Source of the DNA: Alphaproteobacteria bacterium
GTDB lineage: Bacteria > Pseudomonadota > Alphaproteobacteria > Rhizobiales > Hyphomicrobiaceae
Assembly: GCA_018830445.1 (NCBI GenBank)
Contig: JAHJSN010000135.1
Coordinates: 1-64,000, forward strand
DNA: 64,000 bases
Reading direction: 5' to 3'
Shown here: piece by piece, positions 26,073-34,354 of the stretch
Numbering within the stretch: position 1 is the first letter of the stretch
Layout: every line of letters starts with the position of its first letter
Translations under genes and position numbers: made by a program
The notes under the pieces: generated by a model
The model's input: the letters and a program-made list of their open reading frames with translations, nothing else
What the model was told of the DNA's origin: nothing
Database searches by the model: none

Positions 26073-26807
26073 ATGAAAAAGGCAACCTTCATCCTGGCAG
26101 CGGCCTTGGCCTCGATTGCAGCAATCGCAACCGCACCGGCAAACGCAGGCGGCAAGCGCCTGCATTTCGGCGGCCCCCTGGGATCGTTCGAGGCCACCCC
26201 CTACGCCAAGGGTTCCGGCCATGGCCGTTCGAACTACTCAAAGAAGCGCTCATCCCACGCCGCCAAGAAAGCCGCCGCCCGCAAACATGCTGCCAAGAAG
26301 GCAGCCGCACGCAACTACGCCGCCCAGAAAGCCGCTAAGGAAGCCGCAGCCCGCAAATACGCTGCCCAGAAAGCTGCCCAGCAAGCTGCTGCCAGCAAGA
26401 TCGCAGCAAAGCGCGCAGCACAAAAGGAAGCCGCTGCCGCCAAGCATGCCGCAGCCAACCGCGCAGCCGCCCAGAAGATTGCCGCCCAAAGGGCAGCCGC
26501 CGCCAAGACCCGCAGGCTGGCAAAGGCCGACCGCAACGAGGTCAAGTCCGAGCCTGAAAACCAGAACGACGAAGATACAGCCAAGCTGGCCCCGGTCAAA
26601 GCCTCGGCAATCGCCGGCACCAACACCTTGGAATTCGAAGATAAATCAAACAAGGCGGATGTTGCAGCCCGTGCTGACAACGACCCTGAAACAGCGGCGG
26701 TCGAGGCAGAGGTTGGCACAGACAGTCGCGACGAGACGGCCGAACTGGAGTGCAAAAAGTACATCCCCAGCGCCGGCATGACCATCTCGGTCCCCTGCGG
26801 GTCCTGA
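26073..26807 (+). CDS. Exported Ala/Lys-rich protein, paralogue 3
   Basis: A 244-residue protein and the longest of the trio. It has a signal peptide, GGKRLHFGGPLGSF, a Ser/Lys spacer and about 100 residues of Ala/Lys/Gln/Arg-rich helix (KKAAARKHAAKKAAARNYA and similar). The VKASAIAGTNTLEF block, an acidic segment (DDVARADNDPE-like) and the C-terminal LECKKYIPSAGMTISVPCG follow. The helical region expands and contracts between paralogues while both ends stay fixed. It is followed after 167 bp by the DevC-like permease gene. Confidence 0.85.
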   Translation: MKKATFILAAALASIAAIATAPANAGGKRLHFGGPLGSFEATPYAKGSGHGRSNYSKKRSSHAAKKAAARKHAAKKAAARNYAAQKAAKEAAARKYAAQKAAQQAAASKIAAKRAAQKEAAAAKHAAANRAAAQKIAAQRAAAAKTRRLAKADRNEVKSEPENQNDEDTAKLAPVKASAIAGTNTLEFEDKSNKADVAARADNDPETAAVEAEVGTDSRDETAELECKKYIPSAGMTISVPCGS

Positions 26808-26974
26808 GTCTGCGACCCGGATACTAATCAAAACATAGCACCGGACTTGCCAAAGTCCGTTGCGGTGGGTTCTTCATAGGTTGTGCTTTGCACTCCAGAA
26901 ACGCTTAGTCCTTGGATATGTTGTTTTGAGCATATTCCGTCGACGGGCGAGACTAACAAGACGAGGTGAATGAC

Positions 26975-28171
26975 ATGCAGGGCAGTGCATCGATAGCAGG
27001 CGGAGCGGATGCGGCCGCCGCCGGTCCACGACGCCGTTTGCGGATGGCCCCGAAGCTGGCCTACCGCAACCTGTTCCACGACAAGATCTCGCTTTTCGTG
27101 ACATTGATCGGCATCGTCTTCTCCGTCGTGCTTCTATCGTTCCAGTCCGGCATTTACCTTGGCATCGAACGCACCATCGCCGCGGTTCTCGACAAGACCA
27201 AGGGCGAGCTCTGGGTTTTGCCGATCGGCACCAAGAGCGTCGATGACCCCTCCCTCCTGCCAGGCCGTGAAAAATACACCGTTCTCTCGGTCCCCGGCGT
27301 CGCGAACGTGGAAACCCTTTCGATGGGTTTTGCCCGCTGGCGCAAACAAAATGGCGGCGCAACGACAGTCCTCGTTGTCGGGTCTGACTGGAACTCCGGC
27401 GGCCTCAAGCCCTGGAACGTCATCGACGGCAGCGTCGATCAGCTGGCCGCTCCCAAAATGGTCGCCGTCGACCGCACCTACTTCAAGGATCTGGACGTCA
27501 AGGGGCTCGGCGATCCCGCCGAGATCAACGGCATGACAGTGAAGGTCGGCGCGGTCACCAACAAGATCCGCTCGTTCACCACCATGCCCTACATCTTCAC
27601 CACGCTCGGCCGTGCGCAGATCATGCTCGGCGCGCAACAGGAGCAGGGCTCCTATGCCCTCGTCAGCCTGAAGCCCGACAGCGACGTCGATATCGTGCAG
27701 GAACGCATCCAGGCCAAACTGCCCGACGCCGAAGTCCTCAAGCGTGAGGATTTCCGCAACCGCTCGATCAACTACTGGCTGTTTCATACCGCCGCCGGCT
27801 CCGGCCTGATCGCCGGCACTGCGCTTGCCATCATCGTCGGCATCGTCATCGTCGCCCAGACGCTTTACGCAAGCACCAAGGACCACCTCAACGAATTTGC
27901 GACCCTTCGCGCGCTCGGCGCCTCGGCCGGTTACATCATCCAGGTCATCCTACTGCAGGCGCTCTTTTCAGCCATCGTCGGCTACGCACTCGGCATGACT
28001 TTGACGCTGGGGATATTCAAGCTTGCCGAAAACACAACTCTCAACGTGGTGATGACGCCGGGACTCGCCGCCTTGTTGTTCGCAACCACCATCGGCATGT
28101 GCATGCTGGCCGCGATCTCCGCGATCTTCAAGGTCATCCGCATCGATCCGGCTGGCGTCTTCAGCCGCTAG
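26975..28171 (+). CDS. DevC-like ABC transporter permease (FtsX family)
   Basis: A 398-residue permease with one membrane helix near residue 45, a long periplasmic MacB-like domain (about 65-260) and three C-terminal helices (AGTALAIIVGIVIVAQTLYA onward). The N-terminus (LAYRNLFHDKISLFVTLIGI) is characteristic of DevC, the permease of DevBCA exporters that export glycolipids in cyanobacteria. I prefer the ATG at 26975 (MQGSAS), with GAGG upstream, to the GTG at 26966. It is the first gene of a permease-ATPase-adaptor operon. Confidence 0.9.
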   Translation: MQGSASIAGGADAAAAGPRRRLRMAPKLAYRNLFHDKISLFVTLIGIVFSVVLLSFQSGIYLGIERTIAAVLDKTKGELWVLPIGTKSVDDPSLLPGREKYTVLSVPGVANVETLSMGFARWRKQNGGATTVLVVGSDWNSGGLKPWNVIDGSVDQLAAPKMVAVDRTYFKDLDVKGLGDPAEINGMTVKVGAVTNKIRSFTTMPYIFTTLGRAQIMLGAQQEQGSYALVSLKPDSDVDIVQERIQAKLPDAEVLKREDFRNRSINYWLFHTAAGSGLIAGTALAIIVGIVIVAQTLYASTKDHLNEFATLRALGASAGYIIQVILLQALFSAIVGYALGMTLTLGIFKLAENTTLNVVMTPGLAALLFATTIGMCMLAAISAIFKVIRIDPAGVFSR

Positions 28172-28264
28172 ACCGACCAACTCAAGGAGGCGGCCCAATC
28201 GTCGCCTCCTGTACTCCCGGGAACTGCGCAGAGACCACGAATAATTCAGGCTCGTCAGGATGTT

Positions 28265-29074
28265 ATGAGCCAAAAGCAAGACACTTCGAGGAACGACATT
28301 ATGATTCAATCAAAATCCGACGGGGCCAAGCCTTCTCCGATCCTCGTTGCCGACGGGATCGTCAAGGTGTTCGGGACCGGCGCCGGCGAAGTGCAGGTAT
28401 TGAAGGGCGTGCATCTCGACCTCCTGCCGGGCGAACTCACCCTCCTCATGGGCCCCTCCGGCAGCGGCAAGACCACGTTGCTGTCGATCCTCGGCTGCAT
28501 CCTGCGCCAGACCGAGGGCGACCTTGTCATCGCCAACACGAAGACCAACAAACTGAGCGCCGAGGCGATGGCCGATCTGCGGCGGAATCACGTTGGCTTC
28601 GTCTTCCAGTCCTACAACCTGTTCCCGACACTGACCGCGCTGGAGAACGTCATGCTGGCCCTCGATGTTCGCGGCCGCATGCCGGCCGATGCCCCGCAGC
28701 GCGCCAAGAACGCCCTCGACTCGGTCGGCCTGTCGCACCGCATCAATACATATCCAGCCAAGCTGTCGGGCGGCGAGAAGCAGCGCGTCGCGATCGCCCG
28801 CGCACTTGCCGGCTCGCCTTCGGTGATGCTGGCCGACGAACCGACCGCCGCCCTCGATTCGGAAAACGGTCAGTCCGTGATGCAGCTGATGTCCGACGTA
28901 TCCAAGGACGCAAGCCGCGCGGTCCTGTGCGTCACCCATGACCACCGCATTCTGAAATACGCCGACCGCATCATCCGCATCGAGGACGGTGTCATTTCGA
29001 CCGACGAACGGCCCAAGGACGACCCCGTCGCACGCGCCAACATGGAACGCCTGTCCGCCGAGGGTGCCCATTGA
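28265..29074 (+). CDS. DevA-like ABC transporter ATP-binding protein
   Basis: A 269-residue ATPase of the MacB/LolD type. Walker A is GPSGSGKT, the Q-loop is FVFQSYNLFP, the signature is LSGGEKQRVAIARALA, Walker B is VMLADEPTAALDS, and the switch histidine is in VTHDHRI. It pairs with the DevC-like permease. Two starts are possible: ATG 28265, or ATG 28301 (MIQSKSDG), which has the better GAGGAA ribosome site. Confidence 0.93.
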   Translation: MSQKQDTSRNDIMIQSKSDGAKPSPILVADGIVKVFGTGAGEVQVLKGVHLDLLPGELTLLMGPSGSGKTTLLSILGCILRQTEGDLVIANTKTNKLSAEAMADLRRNHVGFVFQSYNLFPTLTALENVMLALDVRGRMPADAPQRAKNALDSVGLSHRINTYPAKLSGGEKQRVAIARALAGSPSVMLADEPTAALDSENGQSVMQLMSDVSKDASRAVLCVTHDHRILKYADRIIRIEDGVISTDERPKDDPVARANMERLSAEGAH

Positions 29075-29192
29075 ATTCTTCAGGAAACTTGGGGAGGGTT
29101 CGCCATGTGCGCCCGCCTCGACTGGATGCAACGGCCAGGGCCGGATGAAACAAACATGTGGGATCATTGCTGAGAGATTGGGAGCAAGAAAG

Positions 29193-30206
29193 ATGAAGCG
29201 AATTCTTAAATCGATTGCAGTTCTGGGGCTTGTCGGCGCCGGATTGCTGATACCGGGCCTGACATCGACGGACGCGCTCCGCGCCGAAGAATCCGACACG
29301 CCGTGGGTTGTCGCTGCCCCCGGACGCCTGGAACCGAAAGGCGGCATGATCAACATCGGCACCGCCATCATCGGCCGCATTTCGGAGGTCTACATCGCCC
29401 TCAACGATGAAGTCGAGCAGAACGAACTCCTCCTCAAACTCGATGACGCCGAAGCCCGTGCGCGCCTTGCAGCCGCTGAGACACAGGCCGACGTCCGCGA
29501 AAAAACCCGCGACGATGGCAATCTCAACAAGGACCGCAAGGACGTTCGCGATGCCGAGGATGAAGTCTACCGCGCCGAGCGCGCCGCAACCGGAGCCCGC
29601 ATCGAACTCGACTACGCGCTGTCCGGCCGCCGCAACGGCACCGTCACCGAGCGCACCTTGCGCGATGCCCGCCGCCGCCTCGAACAGGCCGACGACCGGG
29701 TCCAGAAGGCCCGCGTGAAAGTGGCCCGCGCCCAGGCCGATCCCAACCTGCCCGCCCCTTCGCCGGCCGAAGCAGCCGTCAGCGAAGCACGCGCCCAGGT
29801 CGCCATTGCCGAAGCCCTGCTCGACAAGACCCGTGTGCGCGCGCCGCGCACCGGCCGTGTCCTGATCCTGCGCGCCAAGTCCGGCGAAATGGTCGCCCCC
29901 AACCCTCAGGCCCCCCTCGTCGTCATCGGCGACATGACCGGCATGCAGGTCACCGCTGAAGTCGATGAGGTCGACGTCGCCAAGGTCGAGGTCGGCCAGA
30001 AGGCCTACGTCACCTCGATCAGCTACCCCGACAAGGAATTCGAAGGCAAGGTGTCCAAAGTGGCCCCGGCACTCGCCAGCCCGGTCATCATGCAGCGCGG
30101 CGCCCGCCGCGCAACCGACGTCGAAATCCTGGAAGTGACCATCGAACTTGAAGGGGACGTGCCGCTACTGCCGGGCATGCGGGTAGACGCCTTTTTTCGT
30201 AAGTAA
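29193..30206 (+). CDS. DevB/HlyD-type membrane fusion protein
   Basis: A 337-residue periplasmic adaptor with an N-terminal signal/anchor (AVLGLVGAGLLIPGLTS). A lipoyl half-motif (GRLEPKGGMINIG) is followed by a long alpha-helical hairpin with heptad-like Arg/Glu/Ala repeats (about 75-190), the second lipoyl half (RVRAPRTGRVLIL) and a beta-barrel domain. It should link the inner-membrane ABC pair to an outer-membrane TolC-like channel, which is not encoded here. The ATG at 29193 has GGGAG eight bases upstream; earlier in-frame sequence overlaps the ATPase gene. Confidence 0.92.
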   Translation: MKRILKSIAVLGLVGAGLLIPGLTSTDALRAEESDTPWVVAAPGRLEPKGGMINIGTAIIGRISEVYIALNDEVEQNELLLKLDDAEARARLAAAETQADVREKTRDDGNLNKDRKDVRDAEDEVYRAERAATGARIELDYALSGRRNGTVTERTLRDARRRLEQADDRVQKARVKVARAQADPNLPAPSPAEAAVSEARAQVAIAEALLDKTRVRAPRTGRVLILRAKSGEMVAPNPQAPLVVIGDMTGMQVTAEVDEVDVAKVEVGQKAYVTSISYPDKEFEGKVSKVAPALASPVIMQRGARRATDVEILEVTIELEGDVPLLPGMRVDAFFRK

Positions 30207-30297
30207 GCTGAAACCGGCCTCATCGCCGTCCGGGCCCTCAAGGCCCTACCGCACCAGGATCGCCCGCGCCGAACAGGCGATCAGCACGAACAAGCCA

Positions 30298-30333
30298 AAG
30301 CCCGCCCGCGAGACATCGCAGCGGGCTTTGCTG
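30298..30333 (+). terminator. Intrinsic terminator of the DevBCA-like operon
   Basis: AAAGCCCGC (30298-30306) pairs with GCGGGCTTT (30322-30330) around a 15-nt loop, with T-rich sequence following. A second stem (GATCGCC/GGCGATC, 30259-30283) lies immediately upstream. The remaining sequence to 30566 shows no supported feature. Confidence 0.7.
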
Positions 30334-30566
30334 TTTGGGCTCGCACGCGATCCCACCGATGCCCGAAATTTTGCACGTCGCCTAAACGCGAAGTCGGCAA
30401 GTGAACGAAATATCAATAACTTAACAAATGACAATTAACCCCGCACCTGTCGCGCTGGGAACAGCGCGATGCGCGCGAATGCCTCACACTCCTGGATAAG
30501 CACTAGATCCCGCCACCGGCAAGGAAAGGAACCGGCGGCATCACAAACAGGAACCAGGAGCGTGTC

Positions 30567-30821
30567 ATGCAAGGACGCATCGTCAAATTCAACGAAACCC
30601 TGAACGTCGGTGTCATCAAGGCCGATGACGGCCGCAAGATCCGCTTCGTGCCCGGCGAGATCCGCAATCCGAACGGACGCATCGTCGGCTACGACGTCGA
30701 CTTCGTGCAGCCCGGCCCCTGCCGCAAGGCCGCGGACATCATCCTGCTCACCGGCTCACCCTGGGAGGTATTCGCCAACTCCGCCAACAACCACGCCAAC
30801 GCTGACCGGAGGGCTTCGTGA
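30567..30821 (+). CDS. Small cold-shock-domain-like protein
   Basis: An 84-residue protein. MQGRIVKFNETLNVGVIKAD resembles the opening of a cold shock domain (xGxVKxFNxxxGxGxI), and GYDVDFVQPGPCRKAADI fits its last strands, but the RNP aromatic residues are mostly absent. It is probably a divergent OB-fold. AGGAG precedes the ATG. It overlaps the next gene by one base (TGATG), so the two are translationally coupled. Confidence 0.6.
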   Translation: MQGRIVKFNETLNVGVIKADDGRKIRFVPGEIRNPNGRIVGYDVDFVQPGPCRKAADIILLTGSPWEVFANSANNHANADRRAS

Positions 30822-31267
30822 TGATGCTTCACCTTGAGCCGACCGACGTCGCCCCGGTACCCGCTTCACTCATGCTGGCCGCCCTCAACGCCGTCGTGCG
30901 CTCGGGCAAGGCAGGCATATTCTTCGAAGGCGCTGAAGCCGCCGACCGCCAGCTCGTCGAGGATGCCTTCTGGGCCGACTACGAAGGCAACACCTCGCTC
31001 GGCGGCATGGCGCTGATCCGGCTTTGGGCACTTGTCGACGTGCTTCAGGCCCGCCGGCTGCAGAATCAACTTCTGCAACGCGGCTTCCGGTTCATCGAGG
31101 CAGCGGCAATCGCAACCGGCGACCTGCGGCTCAATCTCGAGTGGGGCTTCATGCCGCAACGCCTGTTCTGGGCCATCGCAACGATCGAAAAAGATCACGC
31201 GGAGAAATTGCCCAAGCCGGTTCGCATCGAACCTCTCGAACTGGCCCAATTGCCGGCCGCAGCCTGA
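30821..31267 (+). CDS. Conserved hypothetical protein coupled to the CSD-like gene
   Basis: A 148-residue soluble, mostly helical protein (LMLAALNAVVRSGKAGIFFE, ALVDVLQARRLQNQLLQRGF). I recognise no family. GGAGGG lies seven bases before the ATG at 30821, which overlaps the preceding stop codon. Function unknown; the tight coupling suggests it works with the small OB-like protein. Confidence 0.7.
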   Translation: MMLHLEPTDVAPVPASLMLAALNAVVRSGKAGIFFEGAEAADRQLVEDAFWADYEGNTSLGGMALIRLWALVDVLQARRLQNQLLQRGFRFIEAAAIATGDLRLNLEWGFMPQRLFWAIATIEKDHAEKLPKPVRIEPLELAQLPAAA

Positions 31268-31503
31268 TTGGGACCGATGAGGCCCGATTCACCGCGACCC
31301 GAACAGGAAGGCCTCCGATCCCACAGTAATTTTGTGGCCGATTAGCCCGTTGCATCGGAAAGATCAGGACTTCGCCCTTGACAGGAGACCGACAGGCCAT
31401 GGCAAAAGCCATTGAGCCTGCCAACGAAACAACGCTGTGTTAGTCTGGCTCAGCGAAATGGGCCGGTCCTGATCCGGCACTGTCAAACGGGAACTTTTCA
31501 ACG

Positions 31504-32166
31504 ATGGCCATAACCGCCGAGGCGATTACGCACAGCATGCGCTCCAGCATGGAAGCATCGAAATCGAGCGACCACCCCTACCGGCACTGGTTCTTGTCGA
31601 GATGCCTGCCCGACGATGCCATCGAAGCCACCATGACGCTCCCCTTCGCCGCTCCCGAACTCGGCGGCGTTTCCGGCAAACGCGAACTGCACAACAAGAC
31701 GCGCACCTATTTCGATGCCGAGAATATGAACCGCTTCCCTGTCTGCAAGGCCGTCAACGACGCTTTCCAGTCGCCCGACCTCACCCGCGCCATCGCCACC
31801 TACTTCGGCACCGACCTGAACGGCAGCTATCTGCGCGTCGAATACGCCCAGGATATCGACGGGTTCTGGCTGGAACCGCACACCGACCTCGGCGTCAAGG
31901 TCTTCACCATGTTGCTCTACGTATCGAACGATCCGAGCCACTCCAATCTCGGCACCGATATCTATGATGCCGATAAGAAGCATTTCGGACGTTCGCCCTT
32001 CCAGTCGAATGGCGCAATGGTGTTCATCCCCGGCGACAACACCTACCACGGCTTCGAACCGCGCAAGATCGAGGGCATCCGCAAGTCGATCATCATCAAC
32101 TACGTCACCGACGAGTGGCGCGCCCGCGAACAACTCCCCTTCGCCGACCAGCCGATCGGCCACTAG
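31504..32166 (+). CDS. 2OG-Fe(II) oxygenase-like protein
   Basis: A 220-residue protein with the double-stranded beta-helix iron motif: HxD in WLEPHTDLGVKVFT (about residue 122), a distal histidine in GDNTYHGFEPR and the 2-oxoglutarate-binding arginine in GIRKSIIINYV. Such enzymes hydroxylate small molecules, proteins or sugars; the substrate cannot be read. Its stop codon's last base is the first base of the repeat array at 32166. Confidence 0.85.
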   Translation: MAITAEAITHSMRSSMEASKSSDHPYRHWFLSRCLPDDAIEATMTLPFAAPELGGVSGKRELHNKTRTYFDAENMNRFPVCKAVNDAFQSPDLTRAIATYFGTDLNGSYLRVEYAQDIDGFWLEPHTDLGVKVFTMLLYVSNDPSHSNLGTDIYDADKKHFGRSPFQSNGAMVFIPGDNTYHGFEPRKIEGIRKSIIINYVTDEWRAREQLPFADQPIGH

Positions 32167-32541
32167 CGCGGGTGCTGGGTCGGCACCCGAAGCGCAACCA
32201 GCAAGCGCGGGTGCTGGGTCGGCACCCGAAGCGCAACCAGCAAGCGCTGTTCCACACGACCTTGGGAAGTGTGGACGACTTCAAAAAAGCGATCGGCACC
32301 CGAAGCGCAACCAGCAAGCGCGGGTGCTGGGTCGGCACCTGAAGCGCAACCAGCAAGCGCGGGTGCTGGGTCGGCACCTGAAGCGCAACCAGCAAGCGCT
32401 GTTCCACACGACCCTGGGAAGTGTGGACGACATCAAAAAGCGGTCGGCACCTGAAGCGCAACCAGCAAGCGCTGTTCCACACGACCCTGGGAAGTGTGGA
32501 CGACATCAAAAAGAGGTCGGCACCTGAAGCACAACCAGCAA
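32166..32541. repeat. Tandem array of 39- and 73/74-bp hairpin units
   Basis: Unit order is A A B A A B B. Unit A (39 bp; copies at 32166, 32205, 32318, 32357) has GGGTGC/GCACCC arms. Unit B (copies at 32244, 32396, 32469) keeps the same ends but replaces a central 9-bp piece with a segment of about 44 bp holding CCACAC/GTGTGG arms around GACCYTGGGAA. The array fills the gap between the stop codons of the oxygenase and the threonine ammonia-lyase genes. Confidence 0.9.
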
Positions 32542-32544
32542 AAT

Positions 32545-33807
32545 TCACTCCGGTGCGCCCTTGGCCGAAACGTCGTAACCGCGCGCTTCGAGACCCGCGA
32601 TCACCCGCTGCAGGTGCGCCCGGTCCCGCGTCTCGATGACGACGTGCAGTTCCGCGCCCTTGGCCGGAAGGTCGGTAAACACCCGCTGGTGATAGACTTC
32701 GACGACGTTCGCCTCGGCTTGCGCGATCGCCGCCGAAACCGTCGCCAGCTGCCCCGGCCTGTCGGGTATGTCGATGGTCAGCTGGGTCAGGCAACCCTGC
32801 CGCGCAAGTTCGCGCGTCAGCACGCTCGCCAACAGCCGTGTATCGATATTCCCGCCGCACAATACCAGGCCGACGTTGCGCCCCTTGAAACGCTCCGGAG
32901 AGGCGATCATCGCGGCCAGTCCGGCGGCCCCTGCGCCTTCGACAACCGTCTTCTCTATGTTGATGAGGAGACTGACCGCGCGTTCGAGCTGGACCTCGCT
33001 GACCAGGAGGATGTCGTCGACAAACTCCCGAACGATCGGTGTCGTGATTTTCCCCGGCGACTTGACCGCGATGCCCTCGGCCAATGTATCGCCCCGCATC
33101 GGCAGGTCTTCACCGCGCACCGCGTTATACATCGATGGATAGAGCCGCGCCTGCACGCCGATCACCTCGATGTCCGGCTTCACCGCCTTCGCCGCAATCG
33201 CCATGCCTGAAATAAGCCCGCCCCCTCCGATCGGCACCACCAGCACGTCGAGATCGGCTACCTCGCGCATCATTTCCAGCGCGATCGTTCCCTGTCCGGC
33301 AATCACGAGACGGTCGTCATAAGGGTGAACGAACGTCAGGCCGTTCTCGCGGCCGTAGGCGTGCGCGAATTCCGCCGCCTCCTCAAGCTGTGTGCCCTTG
33401 AGCAGCACGGTCGCGCCGTTGCGGCGCGTGTTCTCCACCTTCACCGTTGGCGTCGGCTCCGGCATCACGATGAACGCCGGAATACCGAGCCGGTTCGCGT
33501 GATAGGCGACACCCTGCGCGTGATTACCCGCCGACATCGCGATGACACCTTTCGCGCGCTCCCCGCCGGTGAGCGCCAACAGCCGATTCAACGCACCGCG
33601 CTCCTTGAACGCGCCGGTGAATTGCAGGTTTTCGCGCTTCAACCAGACGTTGGCATCGAACATCTTCGAAAGCGTTCGCGAGCGGTCGCAGTCAGTCTCC
33701 TCGACAGCACCGGCGATTGCCTTTGCCGCCGCTTCTATGTCGGTGAGCGTTACAGCCTGCCCGTTTCCGCCACCACCACCCGACTTGCCCATACGTTTCG
33801 AACCCAT
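32545..33807 (-). CDS. ilvA: Threonine ammonia-lyase with ACT domain
   Basis: About 420 residues. The PLP lysine is in FTGAFKERGAL, the phosphate loop is SAGNHAQGVAYH, and GGGGLISGM and VLCGGNIDT follow. A C-terminal ACT domain starts near LTIDIPDRPGQLATV. The enzyme converts threonine to 2-oxobutyrate plus ammonia; this shorter ACT form corresponds to the biosynthetic/catabolic hybrid class. The start is uncertain: ATG 33807 has GAGG nine bases upstream, ATG 33792 gives MGKSGGGG, and the open frame extends to 33888 through a 15-bp tandem repeat. Confidence 0.93.
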   Translation of the reverse strand: MGSKRMGKSGGGGGNGQAVTLTDIEAAAKAIAGAVEETDCDRSRTLSKMFDANVWLKRENLQFTGAFKERGALNRLLALTGGERAKGVIAMSAGNHAQGVAYHANRLGIPAFIVMPEPTPTVKVENTRRNGATVLLKGTQLEEAAEFAHAYGRENGLTFVHPYDDRLVIAGQGTIALEMMREVADLDVLVVPIGGGGLISGMAIAAKAVKPDIEVIGVQARLYPSMYNAVRGEDLPMRGDTLAEGIAVKSPGKITTPIVREFVDDILLVSEVQLERAVSLLINIEKTVVEGAGAAGLAAMIASPERFKGRNVGLVLCGGNIDTRLLASVLTRELARQGCLTQLTIDIPDRPGQLATVSAAIAQAEANVVEVYHQRVFTDLPAKGAELHVVIETRDRAHLQRVIAGLEARGYDVSAKGAPE

Positions 33808-33883
33808 CCGTTTCGACCTCAATCGCTCCGACCCCAACCGCTCCGACCCCAACCGCTTCGACCCCAACCGCCTCGACCAAAGT
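33794..33883. repeat. 15-bp tandem repeat over the ilvA start region
   Basis: Six head-to-tail copies of a CGCTCCGACCCCAAC-like 15-mer, exact in two copies and diverged at the edges. Being a multiple of three it keeps frame and would encode (R/K)(R/M)LGS-type repeats if translated. Each copy holds a GG(A)GG-like string on the minus strand, so several pseudo ribosome sites lie in series. Confidence 0.8.
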
Positions 33884-33996
33884 TTCACCCCTGCCGATTG
33901 GTGCAGGAACGGCCCCGCACGGTCATTACAACCACCAGCATGTTTTTTTCTTTGCCCGCACCGCCCCAGAGTGGCTACAAAGCCTGGAATTCACAA

Positions 33997-34325
33997 CCCA
34001 ACACGACTTTAGGAAGTGTTGGTAGTGGAAGAGCCCAACACGACTTTTTTCGTCAACACAAGCTTGCGCCGTGTTGAGCAAAGGAAGTGTTGGTAGTGAA
34101 AGAAGCCCAACACGACTTTTTTCGTCAACACAAGCTTGCGCCGTGTTGAGCAGGCAATAACGTCAACACAAGCTTGCGCCGTGTTGAGCAGGCAATAACG
34201 TCGACACAAGCTTGCGCGCTCCAACATCGGCCCGCCGAATGTTGGGCAAACAAGTGTTGAGCAGGCAATAACGTCAACACAAGCTTGCGCACGCCAACAT
34301 CGGCTTGCCGAATGTTGGTCGAGAC
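33997..34325. repeat. Mini-hairpin array with hairpins nested inside hairpins
   Basis: The simple unit at 33998-34022 has CCAACAC/GTGTTGG arms around GACTTTAGGAA. At 34035-34093 the same unit is split between GACTTT and AGGAA by a 34-nt insert (34048-34081) carrying its own CAACAC/GTGTTG hairpin with AAGCTTGCGCC loop. At 34202-34260 that second hairpin is in turn split by a third (CCAACAT/ATGTTGG, 34221-34245). A further copy of the third kind lies near 34292-34318. The array occupies the divergent ilvA/dehydrogenase promoter region. Confidence 0.9.
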
Positions 34326-34354
34326 AATTTCCAGCACCATGAGGAGCGGACACG

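Noticed and set aside
30420-30439. TTAAC ... TTAAC pair resembling a CtrA site
   Set aside because: The spacing between TTAA halves is ten bases, not the seven needed for a CtrA box.
32115-32639. Plus- and minus-strand frames through the 32.2-32.5 kb array encoding repetitive peptides
   Set aside because: They follow from the tandem hairpin array and have no ribosome sites or conserved domains.
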